This document shows, in pieces, positions 29,772-38,646 of a DNA stretch of 64,000 nt. The first letter of the stretch is position 1. Every line of letters starts with the position of its first letter. A program made the position numbers and the translations under genes. Under the pieces are notes generated by a model. The model was not told the DNA's origin. It ran no database searches and saw only the letters and a list, made by a program, of their open reading frames with translations. This stretch comes from Pseudoduganella danionis (GTDB lineage: Bacteria > Pseudomonadota > Gammaproteobacteria > Burkholderiales > Burkholderiaceae_D): assembly GCF_009720775.1 (NCBI RefSeq), contig NZ_WNKW01000001.1:1798001-1862000 (forward strand). The letters run 5' to 3'.

Positions 29772-29799
29772 TCGCAGCAAGCGTTTTAGCTTGCTGCGA
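29772..29799. repeat. Perfect 11-bp inverted repeat upstream of livK
   Basis: TCGCAGCAAGC-GTTTTA-GCTTGCTGCGA. Strong hairpin, no T-run, 53 nt after the Sel1 gene stop. A smaller one, GTTTGCT-A-AGCAAAC, is at 29727-29741. Either may mark the 3' end of the upstream transcript. The 217-nt gap also holds CAGCGTA twice (29880 and 29891, spacing 11 bp) and AT-rich TATAAA/TATAAC near 29906-29924. Confidence 0.55.
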
Positions 29800-29936
29800 T
29801 GCCGCACATGTATCTGTTGCTCACACAAGATAAGCCACCTACAATGCATCATCGATGGGGCGTAGTCCAGCCGTATTTCCAGCGTAGTTTCAGCGTAATT
29901 CACACTATAAAAACGTTGTATAACAGGAGATAGCAG

Positions 29937-31097
29937 ATGACTTTCAAGTTGAAGATGCTCGTAGCAGGTATCGCACTCGGTTTCTCGGCTGGCGCCATGG
30001 CGGCCGACCCCATCAAGATCGGTGTGGCAGGTCCGTTTACGGGCGGTTCTGCGCCCATGGGTGTCTCCATGCGTGACGGCGTCAAGCTGGCTGTGGCGGA
30101 AATCAATGCCAAGGGCGGTGTGCTGGGCCGCCAGATCCAGTTGATCGAACGCGACGACGAAGCCAAGAACGAACGTGGCGTGCAGATCGCGCAGGAGCTG
30201 ATCAACAAGGAACGTGTCGTCGCTACCGTCGGCTACATTAACACCGGCGTGGCGCTGGCTTCGCAGCGTTTTTATCAGGACGCCAAGATTCCAGTGATGA
30301 ACAATGTGGCCACCGGCTCCATCATCACCAAGCAGTTTGCCGACCAGCCGGAGAACTACATCTTCCGCAACTCGGCCAATGACAGCATCCAGTCGCACAT
30401 GATCGTGCAGGAAGCCGTCGACAACCGCAAATTCAAAAAAGTGGCGATACTGGCCGACTCCACCAACTACGGCCAGCTAGGCCGTGAAGATCTGGAAAAG
30501 GCGCTCGACAAGAAAGGCATGAAAGCCGTCGCGATCGAGAAGTACAACCTGAAAGACGTCGACATGACGGCCCAACTGCTGAAAGCCAAGCAGGCCGGCG
30601 CTGAAGTGGTGCTGACCTACGGTATCGGCCCTGAACTGGCGCAGATCGCCAACGGCATGGAAAAGCTGGGCTGGAAAGTGCCGCTGATCGGCAGTTGGAC
30701 TCTGTCGATGGCTAACTTTATCGACAACGCCGGCAAGAACGGTAACGGCACCCGCATGCCGCAGACCTTTATTCAGGACCCGAATACGCCCAAGCGTAAA
30801 GCCTTCATCGATGCCTACGTAAAAGCCTATCACCCGCCGGGCGACCGTATGCCTTCGCCTGTGTCGGCAGCGCAGGGCTACGATTCGATCTATTTGCTGG
30901 CGGCTGCCATCAAGCAGGCCGGTTCCACCGAGGGCCCGAAAGTCAAAGCCGCGCTGGAAAGTCTGAACGAAAAAATCGACGGCGTGGTCACCACCTACAA
31001 CAAGCCGTATAGCAAAGATAACCACGAAGCCATCACGGCTGACATCACCGTGTTCGGTGAAGTCAAGGATGGCAAAGTCGTAGCGGCCGGTAAATAA
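29937..31097 (+). CDS. livK: Branched-chain amino acid-type ABC transporter, periplasmic binding protein
   Basis: 386-aa class I solute-binding protein of the Leu/Ile/Val family. Signal peptide about 1-22 (GAMAAD cut), then IKIGVAGPFTGGSAPMG, typical of LIV-binding proteins, and VGYINTGVAL / VMNNVATGS for the ligand cleft. AGGAGA 7 nt before the ATG. First gene of livK-livH-livMG-livF. The true ligand may not be a branched-chain amino acid, because this family also binds amides, aromatic acids and other small molecules, and the 3' neighbours are an amidohydrolase and a hydrolase. Confidence 0.88.
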   Translation: MTFKLKMLVAGIALGFSAGAMAADPIKIGVAGPFTGGSAPMGVSMRDGVKLAVAEINAKGGVLGRQIQLIERDDEAKNERGVQIAQELINKERVVATVGYINTGVALASQRFYQDAKIPVMNNVATGSIITKQFADQPENYIFRNSANDSIQSHMIVQEAVDNRKFKKVAILADSTNYGQLGREDLEKALDKKGMKAVAIEKYNLKDVDMTAQLLKAKQAGAEVVLTYGIGPELAQIANGMEKLGWKVPLIGSWTLSMANFIDNAGKNGNGTRMPQTFIQDPNTPKRKAFIDAYVKAYHPPGDRMPSPVSAAQGYDSIYLLAAAIKQAGSTEGPKVKAALESLNEKIDGVVTTYNKPYSKDNHEAITADITVFGEVKDGKVVAAGK

Positions 31098-31116
31098 GCC
31101 CTGCGATTCTGGTTCC

Positions 31117-31150
31117 TGGCCAGTCTTGATGCGTCAAGTCTGGCCATTTT
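31117..31150 (+). terminator. Intra-operon hairpin with T-run between livK and livH
   Basis: TGGCCAG-T-CTTGA-TGCG-TCAAG-T-CTGGCCA followed by TTTTC: 12 paired bases with one T-T mismatch. This is a leaky terminator or 3'-stabilising hairpin that would make livK mRNA more abundant than the membrane part, as is common for binding proteins. Confidence 0.65.
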
Positions 31151-31179
31151 CTTATCGATCCTGACTATCGGTGGTCATT

Positions 31180-32070
31180 ATGGAAATACTGCTGCAACTG
31201 GCGTTCAGTGGCATTGCGCTCGGCATGATTTATGCCGTCATCGCTTTCGGCTACCAGCTAACCTTTGCCACTTCCGGCACTCTCAATTTCGGCCAGGGCG
31301 AATCGCTGATGCTGGGCGCTCTGGTCGGCCTCAGTCTGGTGGGGAATATCCACGGCGGCCCTTACATGAGCTATCTGCTGATGATCCCGCTGGTGATTGT
31401 GTTCGGCGGCCTGCAGGGCATGTTCGTCGAATGGATAGGTGTACGGCCTGCCATCAAAATCAAATCGGAATTCGGCTGGATCATGTCCACCATTGCGCTG
31501 GCCATCATCTTCAAAAACGTAGCCGAGAACATCTGGGGCAAGGATGACCTGACGTTCCCCATGCCGCTCAGTTCCGCGCCGATAGAAATCCTGGGCGCCA
31601 ATGTGCAGCCCATGCAGATCGCCGTGATCGTGGGTGCGCTGGCCATCATGGCTGCCGTCGAACTGTTCAACCGTAAGTCCATCTACGGCAAAGCTGTCGT
31701 GGCTACGGCCAACGACCGCGATGCGGCCGGCCTGATGGGGATTAACACGGGCATGGTGATTACGTTTTCGTATGCGCTGTCCTCGGCCACGGCGGCGTTT
31801 GCCGGCGTGCTGGTGGCGCCACTGACGCTGACGGGGGCCACCATGGGCGCTTCGCTGGGCCTGAAGGCGTTTGCCGTGGCGATTATCGGCGGCCTGACTT
31901 CGGGCGTTGGCGCCATCGGCGGCGGGCTGATACTGGGCATCGCCGAGACCATGACGGGTTACTACATCTCGACCGGCTACAAGGAAGTGCCGGGCTTGCT
32001 GCTGCTGTTGCTGGTGCTGGCGGTGAAACCGTCCGGCCTGTTCGGCAAAGCCGCCATCAAGAAAGTCTGA
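31180..32070 (+). CDS. livH: Branched-chain-type ABC transporter permease LivH
   Basis: 296-aa inner-membrane protein with about eight hydrophobic segments. MEILLQLAFSGIALGMIYAV and TFATSGTLNFGQGESLMLGA are typical of LivH; the loop GLMGINTGMVITFSYALSSA and the end NPAAI-like LAVKPSGLFGKAA also fit. ATG 31180 with GGTGG 5-9 nt upstream is preferred to GTG 31171. It ends 7 nt before livMG. Confidence 0.9.
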   Translation: MEILLQLAFSGIALGMIYAVIAFGYQLTFATSGTLNFGQGESLMLGALVGLSLVGNIHGGPYMSYLLMIPLVIVFGGLQGMFVEWIGVRPAIKIKSEFGWIMSTIALAIIFKNVAENIWGKDDLTFPMPLSSAPIEILGANVQPMQIAVIVGALAIMAAVELFNRKSIYGKAVVATANDRDAAGLMGINTGMVITFSYALSSATAAFAGVLVAPLTLTGATMGASLGLKAFAVAIIGGLTSGVGAIGGGLILGIAETMTGYYISTGYKEVPGLLLLLLVLAVKPSGLFGKAAIKKV

Positions 32071-32077
32071 GGTCTAC

Positions 32078-34027
32078 ATGAACAAGAAGCTACTTGCAGC
32101 AAGCGTACTCGGACTGGTGGTACTGGCACTGTATCCGGTGCTGATTCCTAATCCTTACTATATCCATCTGTTCGAAACGATACTGATCTACGCGATACTA
32201 TTGTTCGGTCTCGATATCGTGGTCGGCTATACGGGGCAGGTGTCGCTCGGCCATGCGGGCCTGTTCGGCATCGGCTCGTATGCCACCGGTGTGCTGGTGT
32301 TCAAACTGGGTGCGCCGTTCTGGGTGGCGATCCCGGCCAGCATAGCCAGTGCCGCCATCTTCGGTGCCATCCTTGCGCTGCCGGCGCTGCGCGTGACAGG
32401 GCCGTATCTGGCCATGGTGACGCTAGCCTTTGGCACCATCATCCAGATTCTGATCAACGAGATGACCTTCCTGACGGAAGGGCCGATGGGCATCAAGATC
32501 GCCAAGCCGGTGATCCTTGGTCAGAAGCTCAGTGAAGTGGGCTACTACTACATGGTGGCCGTGCTGATGGTACTGGCGCTGGTGATCGTGCACCGCGTGC
32601 TCAAATCGAATCTGGGCCGCGCGTTCGAAGCGCTGCGCGATAGCCCGATCGCGTCCGACTGTATGGGCGTTTCGGTGTATCGCTACAAGGTATATGCCTT
32701 CATCATCAGTGCCGGTTTCGCCGGTCTGGCGGGCAGTCTGTATGCGTATTCGGAAGAATACATCTCGCCCAATACCTACAACTTCGAGCTGACCATATTG
32801 TTCCTGCTGGCCGTGATCATGGGCGGCCGCAAGACCCGTTCCGGTTCGTTGATCGGCGCGCTGATCGTGGTGATGCTGCCTAGCCTGCTGGCCGACATTG
32901 AACTGTTCCGCCAGATTGCCGTTGCTGCCGCGGTACTCGGCGTGATCGGTTCGGCACTGATGCTGGCCAAAAAGCGCAGCACGGTGCGCGGCGTGCTGGT
33001 GCCGCTGGTGGCCACCATCGGTATGGCAGCGACCTCGTTTAAGCTGGAGAACATCGTCGACTGGCGTCTGACCATCTTCGGCCTGATGACGCTGTTCGTG
33101 GTGTACTACCTGCAGGACGGTATCGTTGGCTTCCTGCAGAACCTGATGGGGCGCGGCGCGCAGCATGCGCAGGGTGTGGCGGCCAGCGGCGTGGCGCCGT
33201 TCGACCGTGCACAGGGCGGCACGGCCGGCAGTACGCTGCTGCAGGTCGACCAGATCCTGATGCAGTTCGGCGGTCTGAAAGCGCTGAATCAGGTGAACCT
33301 GAACGTGATCCAGGGCTCGGTCCATGGCCTGATCGGACCTAACGGTTCCGGCAAGAGCACCATGATGAATGTGCTGACGGGGATCTACAAGCCTACCAAC
33401 GGTAAGGTGAGCTTTGCCGGTGCCGTGATTTCTGGCCGCACGCCATCGGAGATTGCGCTGGGCGGCGTGGCGCGGACTTTCCAGAACGTGCAGCTATTCG
33501 GCGAAATGACGGCTACCGAGAACGTGCTGGTCGGCCTGCACAACACCTTCAAATCGAATGTGCTGGATGTGATGCTGCAGACGCCCCGTTACAAGGCCGA
33601 GGAAAAAGCCGCGCGTGACCGCGCTGCCAGCATCCTCGAATTTGTCGGCCTGTCAGCCATGGCCAACGAGGAAGCGCGCAATCTGCCATATGGTAAGCAG
33701 CGCCTGCTCGAAATCGGCCGTGCGTTGGGTCTGAGCCCGCGTCTGCTGCTGCTCGATGAGCCGGCGGCCGGTCTGACGGCGCCTGATATCAAGGAGCTCA
33801 TGGCCATCATCCGCAAGATCCGCGACCACGGTATTACCATCATCCTGATCGAACACCATATGGACGTGGTGATGGCGCTGTCCGATACGGTGACGGTGCT
33901 GGACTTCGGCCAGAAGATCGCGGAAGGCGTGCCTAACGCTGTGCAGAACGATCCCAAGGTGATCGAGGCCTACCTTGGCGGTAGCGGTGAAGAACACGGC
34001 GGTACCAAAGCGCCGGCGGCGCACTGA
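32078..34027 (+). CDS. Fused branched-chain-type permease and ATPase (LivM-LivG)
   Basis: 649 aa joining two subunits that are usually separate. Residues ~1-310 are LivM (VGYTGQVSLGHAGLFGIGSY, ALRDSPIASDCMG, TLAFGTIIQI). A linker of ~80 residues with one or two more hydrophobic segments follows. Residues ~385-640 are LivG, an ABC ATPase: Walker A GLIGPNGSGKSTMMN, Q-loop FQNVQLFGEMTATENV, signature PYGKQRLLEIGRA and Walker B LLLLDEPAAGL, H-loop LIEHHMDVVM. The frame is continuous. The ATPase begins with the LivG-type QVDQILMQFGGLKAL. Flanked by livH and livF, so the transporter is complete. Confidence 0.92.
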   Translation: MNKKLLAASVLGLVVLALYPVLIPNPYYIHLFETILIYAILLFGLDIVVGYTGQVSLGHAGLFGIGSYATGVLVFKLGAPFWVAIPASIASAAIFGAILALPALRVTGPYLAMVTLAFGTIIQILINEMTFLTEGPMGIKIAKPVILGQKLSEVGYYYMVAVLMVLALVIVHRVLKSNLGRAFEALRDSPIASDCMGVSVYRYKVYAFIISAGFAGLAGSLYAYSEEYISPNTYNFELTILFLLAVIMGGRKTRSGSLIGALIVVMLPSLLADIELFRQIAVAAAVLGVIGSALMLAKKRSTVRGVLVPLVATIGMAATSFKLENIVDWRLTIFGLMTLFVVYYLQDGIVGFLQNLMGRGAQHAQGVAASGVAPFDRAQGGTAGSTLLQVDQILMQFGGLKALNQVNLNVIQGSVHGLIGPNGSGKSTMMNVLTGIYKPTNGKVSFAGAVISGRTPSEIALGGVARTFQNVQLFGEMTATENVLVGLHNTFKSNVLDVMLQTPRYKAEEKAARDRAASILEFVGLSAMANEEARNLPYGKQRLLEIGRALGLSPRLLLLDEPAAGLTAPDIKELMAIIRKIRDHGITIILIEHHMDVVMALSDTVTVLDFGQKIAEGVPNAVQNDPKVIEAYLGGSGEEHGGTKAPAAH

Positions 34028-34048
34028 ATAGACAGATAAGGATAGCCC

Positions 34049-34771
34049 ATGCTTTCGATTTCAAATCTGCAGGCCGCCTATGGCAAAGTCGAGGTTCTGC
34101 ACGGTATTTCGCTGGAAGTCCCCAAGGGTAAGCTGGTGACGTTGATCGGTTCTAATGGGGCCGGCAAGACCACCACCATGCGCGCCATTTCCGGCATGCT
34201 CAAGCCCAAGGGCGGCAAGGTAACGCTGGATGGCAAGGACATTACCGGCGTGGATTCGCACCGGATAGCCCGTGCCGGTCTGGCCCATTCGCCGGAAGGG
34301 CGGCGTGTGTTCGCGTCGATGACGGTGCTGGACAACCTGCTGCTCGGCGCTTTCCCGCGATTTACTCGCGCCCGCCCCAAGGGCGATATCAAGCACGATC
34401 TGGACAAGGCGCTGGACCTGTTCCCGCGCCTGAAGGAGCGTCAGACCCAGCTAGCCGGTACGTTGTCCGGCGGCGAGCAGCAGATGCTGGCCATGGCGCG
34501 TGCCGTGATGCTCAATCCCGAAGTCATTCTGCTCGATGAACCGTCGATGGGGCTGGCGCCGATACTGGTTGAAGAAGTATTCCGCATCATTCAGCGGCTC
34601 AAGACGGAAGGCGTGACCATGCTGCTGGTGGAGCAGTTTGCCGCTGCTGCACTAAACGTTGCCGATTATGGCTATGTGCTGGAGAATGGCAGTATTTCCG
34701 TCCACGGCCCGGCGGAGAGCCTGAAAACAGATCCCAAGGTGATTGCGGCCTACCTGGGAGGAGGACACTAG
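34049..34771 (+). CDS. livF: Branched-chain-type ABC transporter ATPase LivF
   Basis: 240-aa cytosolic ATPase. Walker A GSNGAGKTT, LAHSPEGRRVFASMTVLDNL, signature TLSGGEQQMLAMARA, Walker B VILLDEPSMGLAPILVEEVF and H-loop LVEQFAAAAL. Pairs with the LivG half of the fused protein to form the ATPase heterodimer. Its last codons carry GGGAGGAGG, which acts as the ribosome binding site of the next gene. Confidence 0.94.
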   Translation: MLSISNLQAAYGKVEVLHGISLEVPKGKLVTLIGSNGAGKTTTMRAISGMLKPKGGKVTLDGKDITGVDSHRIARAGLAHSPEGRRVFASMTVLDNLLLGAFPRFTRARPKGDIKHDLDKALDLFPRLKERQTQLAGTLSGGEQQMLAMARAVMLNPEVILLDEPSMGLAPILVEEVFRIIQRLKTEGVTMLLVEQFAAAALNVADYGYVLENGSISVHGPAESLKTDPKVIAAYLGGGH

Positions 34772-34775
34772 CTAT

Positions 34776-35231
34776 ATGAGTTTGCAATCGGTACGTGATT
34801 TTTTCGTCGCTCGCGACATGCAGATGCCCATCATCGAACTCGATGTGAGTACCGCCACCGTAGCACTGGCTGCCGAAGCGCACGGGGTGGAACCGGGCCG
34901 GATCGCCAAGACACTGGCGTTCCGGCTAGGCGAAGGGAAGATCATACTGCTGGTGGCCAGTGGCGTGGCACGTATCGATAACCGCAAATTCAAGGACGCT
35001 TTCGGCAAGGGCAAGATGCTGGCGCCGGACGAAGTGGCCGATATTACCGGCCACCCCGTCGGCGGCGTCTGCCCGTTCGGGCTGGCGCAGCAGATCCCCG
35101 TCTATCTGGACCAGTCGCTCAATAATTATGATGAAGTGCTGCCGGCGGCCGGTTCCATCAATAGCGCTGTGCGCATTACGCCTGCCATGATCGCCAGCGT
35201 GACGGCGGGCCAGTGGGTGGACGTATGCTGA
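34776..35231 (+). CDS. YbaK/EbsC-family aminoacyl-tRNA editing protein
   Basis: 151-aa cytosolic protein of the YbaK/ProX type, which hydrolyses misacylated tRNA (Cys- or Ala-tRNA-Pro) in known members. Recognisable stretches: EAHGVEPGRIAKTLAF with the conserved lysine, the DNRKFKDAFG helix, ADITGHPVGGVCPFGL and the LNNYDEVLPAAGSINSAVRI tail. ATG 34776 with GGAGGAGG upstream. It overlaps the following hydrolase gene by 7 nt (starts at 35225). Whether it edits Pro-tRNA or another tRNA cannot be told. Confidence 0.88.
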   Translation: MSLQSVRDFFVARDMQMPIIELDVSTATVALAAEAHGVEPGRIAKTLAFRLGEGKIILLVASGVARIDNRKFKDAFGKGKMLAPDEVADITGHPVGGVCPFGLAQQIPVYLDQSLNNYDEVLPAAGSINSAVRITPAMIASVTAGQWVDVC

Positions 35232-37282
35232 AGCTCAGCCGCGTGGCCAGCGCCATGACGCTGGCTTTGCTGGGCGGCTTCACGGCACTGGCGCAAGCTG
35301 CGGTGGAGCGCATCGAAGTCCGCGAACGCGTGCCGTTTGCGGCCGGCACCAGTTACGGCGAGGCTGGCGCTTACGAAAAAATTCGTGGTGTAGCCCATTT
35401 TGCGCTCAACCCGCACGAGCGCGCGAATGCCAGTATCGTTGATCTTGGACGGGCGTCGCGCGACGAAGACGGGCGCGTGCGCTTTTCCAGCGAATTCGTG
35501 CTGTTGCGTCCTGTGCATGGCAAGCCGACGACGTTGATTTACGACGTCAATAACCGTGGCGGCATCGCCATGCTGGGGCAGATCAATGGCCGCAGCCCGG
35601 CCAATAACGATCCCACCACGGCGGAAGATGCGGGCGATGGTTTCCTGATGCGGCACGGTTTCAGCCTGCTGTTTTCGGCCTGGACCTGGGATGTGGCACC
35701 GGGCGTACCGGCAGCTCGCCCGCTGGTGCTGGTTCCGCCCGTGCTGAAAGGTGTGCAGGGCAGGGTGAATAATGAATTCACTGTCAATGCCGTGAGCGAT
35801 GTCGCTACCTATGCGGGCATGCGTGGCCTGACCTATGAACCGGCCACACTTAACGATCCCCATGCCCAGCTGACCCAGCGTCGCCGGCCGGAAGAGCTGC
35901 GCCGACCCATGCCGCGCAGTAGCTGGCAGTTCGTTGAACCAGCGCAGGCGGGCGGCCCCGGGCGAATACGGCTGGACGGCGGCTTCCAGCCCGGCGTGAT
36001 TTACGAGCTGACCTACATGGCACGCGATCCGTATGTGGCGGGCGCCGGCATGGCCGGCATCCGCGATCTGCTGTCCTATTTGCGCGACCATCCGCTGGAA
36101 GGCGCGCCTGTGCCAAAAAATATTCTGATGTTCGGCATCAGCCAGTCCGGCCGCCTGATAGGCCGCATGCTGCATGATGGCCTGAATGTGGACGAAGGTG
36201 GCAAGCTGGTGTTCGATGGCGCTTATCTGCATGTCCCCGGCGCCGGTGGTTCGGCCGGCTTTAACAGCCGTTTCGTCCAGCCTACCCGCCACCCGTCCAT
36301 GCTGGAGGAGCATGACTATCCAGCCGATGCTTTCCCCTTCACGGCAGCACCAACGCGTGACCCCGTGACGGGCAAGACGGCATCTACGCTCGATAATGCG
36401 CGCGACCGACAGGGGCGTTTGCCCAAGCTATTTATTGCCAATACGTCGACCGAGTTCTGGAACCGTGGGGCTTCGCTGATCGCCACTACGCCTGATGGCG
36501 TGCTCGATGTGGCGCCGCCAGACAATGTACGCCTGTTCGGCCTGATGGGTGCGCAGCACTATGTGGGACGTTCGCGCACGCGTGCTCCGTTCACGGCCTG
36601 CGTATCCACCAGCGACCATTACACCACCATGCGCGCACTGGTGCTGGCGCTGGATGAATGGACCAGTCAGGACAAGGCCCCGCCAGCCAACGCCTATCCC
36701 AGCCTGAGCCAGCATACGCTGACCAGCGTGGCCGACTACCGCGCCATTTTCCCGAAAGGGCTGGGTATCACACCGCCCGAGCAGAATCTGCGCGAACCAC
36801 GGCTGACATTCGGCTGGCGCTATGAGCGTAACGGCATTGCCGATACGGTGCCGCCGATACAGGACGCCGCATATGAAACGCTGGTGCCAGTGCCGGATGG
36901 CGACGGTAATGACAAGGGCGGGGTGCGACTGGTGGAGGTACAGGCGCCACTGGGTACGCACACCGGCTGGAATCTGCGTGCGCCTGAAACCGGCTTTGGC
37001 TGGGCCACGTCGCGTTTCGATGGCAGCTTTGTGCCGTTTGCGCGCACCGAGGCTGAGCGACTGGTCGCTGGCGATCCGCGTCCCAGTCTGGCCGAACGCT
37101 ATCCGACCCGTCAAGACTTTGCTGCCGCCGTGCGCGCTGCTGCTGAAAACCTGATCCGCGCACGCCTGTTGCTGCCGGAAGATCTGGAGCGCACCATGGC
37201 CGGCAATCTGGGCCTGTACGACCGTATCCAGCGACGTGATCCGGCCGATCAGGGCTGCAACTACCTTTACGCTACACCATGA
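35225..37282 (+). CDS. Exported alpha/beta hydrolase-domain protein
   Basis: 685 aa with a signal peptide (about 1-26, ALAQAAVE). Recognised as the large alpha/beta hydrolase-domain family (PF20091 type). The nucleophile elbow is FGISQSGRLIGRML (GxSxxG), and the start RIEVRERVPFAAGTSYG and YDVNNRGGIAML are typical of the family. Function is unknown; members are annotated only as hydrolases. GTG/ATG choice: ATG 35225 with GGTGG upstream. It overlaps the amidohydrolase gene by 4 nt, forming a coupled pair, possibly a periplasmic ester hydrolase feeding a cytosolic deaminase. Confidence 0.75.
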   Translation: MLKLSRVASAMTLALLGGFTALAQAAVERIEVRERVPFAAGTSYGEAGAYEKIRGVAHFALNPHERANASIVDLGRASRDEDGRVRFSSEFVLLRPVHGKPTTLIYDVNNRGGIAMLGQINGRSPANNDPTTAEDAGDGFLMRHGFSLLFSAWTWDVAPGVPAARPLVLVPPVLKGVQGRVNNEFTVNAVSDVATYAGMRGLTYEPATLNDPHAQLTQRRRPEELRRPMPRSSWQFVEPAQAGGPGRIRLDGGFQPGVIYELTYMARDPYVAGAGMAGIRDLLSYLRDHPLEGAPVPKNILMFGISQSGRLIGRMLHDGLNVDEGGKLVFDGAYLHVPGAGGSAGFNSRFVQPTRHPSMLEEHDYPADAFPFTAAPTRDPVTGKTASTLDNARDRQGRLPKLFIANTSTEFWNRGASLIATTPDGVLDVAPPDNVRLFGLMGAQHYVGRSRTRAPFTACVSTSDHYTTMRALVLALDEWTSQDKAPPANAYPSLSQHTLTSVADYRAIFPKGLGITPPEQNLREPRLTFGWRYERNGIADTVPPIQDAAYETLVPVPDGDGNDKGGVRLVEVQAPLGTHTGWNLRAPETGFGWATSRFDGSFVPFARTEAERLVAGDPRPSLAERYPTRQDFAAAVRAAAENLIRARLLLPEDLERTMAGNLGLYDRIQRRDPADQGCNYLYATP

Positions 37283-38646
37283 GTAAAACCCTGCTGATAA
37301 AAAATGCGCGCGTGCTGGTCACGATGGACGAGCAGCGCCGCGAACTGGCCGATGGTGCCATCTTCATCCGCGACCACGTGATCGAACAGGTGGGCTATAG
37401 CGCCGATCTGCCGCAGACGGCGGACGAAGTGATCGACGCCCGCGCTCACGTGGTGCTACCGGGCCTGATCAACACCCACCACCATATGTACCAGAGCCTG
37501 ACGCGCGCCATACCGGCGGCGCAGAACGGCGAACTGTTCAACTGGCTGACCAATCTGTATCCCATCTGGGCAGGGCTGACACCGGAAATGGTGAGCGTGT
37601 CGACCCAGACGGCGATGGCCGAGCTGATACTGTCCGGCTGTACCACCAGCAGCGATCATCTGTACATCTATCCGAATGGCTGCAAGCTCGATGACAGTAT
37701 CGAAGCGGCCAGCGAGATCGGTATGCGTTTTCACGCCGCGCGTGGTGCCATGAGCGTGGGCCAGTCGCAAGGTGGCCTGCCGCCCGACCGTGTGGTGGAG
37801 AACGAAGCGGCCATCCTCAAGGATAGCCAGCGCCTGATCGAGCAGTATCACGACGCCAGCCGCCATGCCATGCAGCGCGTGGTGGTGGCGCCGTGTTCGC
37901 CGTTTTCTGTTTCGCGTGATCTGATGAAGGAAGCGGCGGCGCTCGCGCGCAGCTACGGCGTGTCCTTGCACACCCATCTGGCAGAAAACGCCAACGATAT
38001 CGCCTACAGCCGCGAGAAGTTCAATATGACGCCGGCCGAATATGCGGAAGATTGCGGCTGGGTAGGGCACGACGTGTGGCATGCCCACTGTGTCCAGTTG
38101 GATGATGACGGCATCTATCTGTTTGCGCGCACGGGCACCGGCATCGCCCACTGTCCGTGTTCGAATATGCGGCTCGCTTCCGGCATAGCGCCGATCCGCA
38201 AGATGCTCGACCGTGGCGTGGCCGTGGGGCTGGGCGTGGATGGCAGTGCTTCCAATGATGCCGGCCATATGCTGGGCGAAGTGCGCCAGGCCATGCTGCT
38301 GCAGCGCGTGGGCTTCGGTCCGGACGCCATGACGGCGCGGCAGGCGCTGGAACTGGCCACACTGGGCGGCGCACGGGTGCTGAATCGGGATGATATCGGT
38401 GCACTCAAGCCGGGCATGTCGGCCGATCTGGTGCTATTCCGTATGGACGGCATCGCCACGGCCGGTGCGCTGCACGATCCGGTGGCGGCACTGGTGTTCT
38501 GCACGCCGCCGGCGGTGGACTACAGCATCATCCACGGCCGCGTGGTGGTGCGTGATGGGCAGCTGGCGACACTGGATCTGCCCGCGCTGATAGAGCGGCA
38601 TAACGGGCTGGCGCTGCAACTGGCGCAGGCAGCCCGCAACGCTTAG
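37279..38646 (+). CDS. 8-oxoguanine deaminase-like amidohydrolase
   Basis: 455-aa cytosolic metal-dependent amidohydrolase of the 8-oxoguanine deaminase / hydroxyatrazine hydrolase subgroup. Metal ligands: PGLINTHHHMYQSLTRA (HxH), HTHLAEN, HCVQLDDDGI and the aspartate in GVDGSASNDAGHML. The SASNDAGH motif and TPPAVDYSIIHGRVVV tail match known 8-oxoguanine deaminases, which turn 8-oxoguanine into uric acid. The ATG overlaps the hydrolase stop. Substrate could also be another aminopurine or a triazine. Confidence 0.82.
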   Translation: MSKTLLIKNARVLVTMDEQRRELADGAIFIRDHVIEQVGYSADLPQTADEVIDARAHVVLPGLINTHHHMYQSLTRAIPAAQNGELFNWLTNLYPIWAGLTPEMVSVSTQTAMAELILSGCTTSSDHLYIYPNGCKLDDSIEAASEIGMRFHAARGAMSVGQSQGGLPPDRVVENEAAILKDSQRLIEQYHDASRHAMQRVVVAPCSPFSVSRDLMKEAAALARSYGVSLHTHLAENANDIAYSREKFNMTPAEYAEDCGWVGHDVWHAHCVQLDDDGIYLFARTGTGIAHCPCSNMRLASGIAPIRKMLDRGVAVGLGVDGSASNDAGHMLGEVRQAMLLQRVGFGPDAMTARQALELATLGGARVLNRDDIGALKPGMSADLVLFRMDGIATAGALHDPVAALVFCTPPAVDYSIIHGRVVVRDGQLATLDLPALIERHNGLALQLAQAARNA

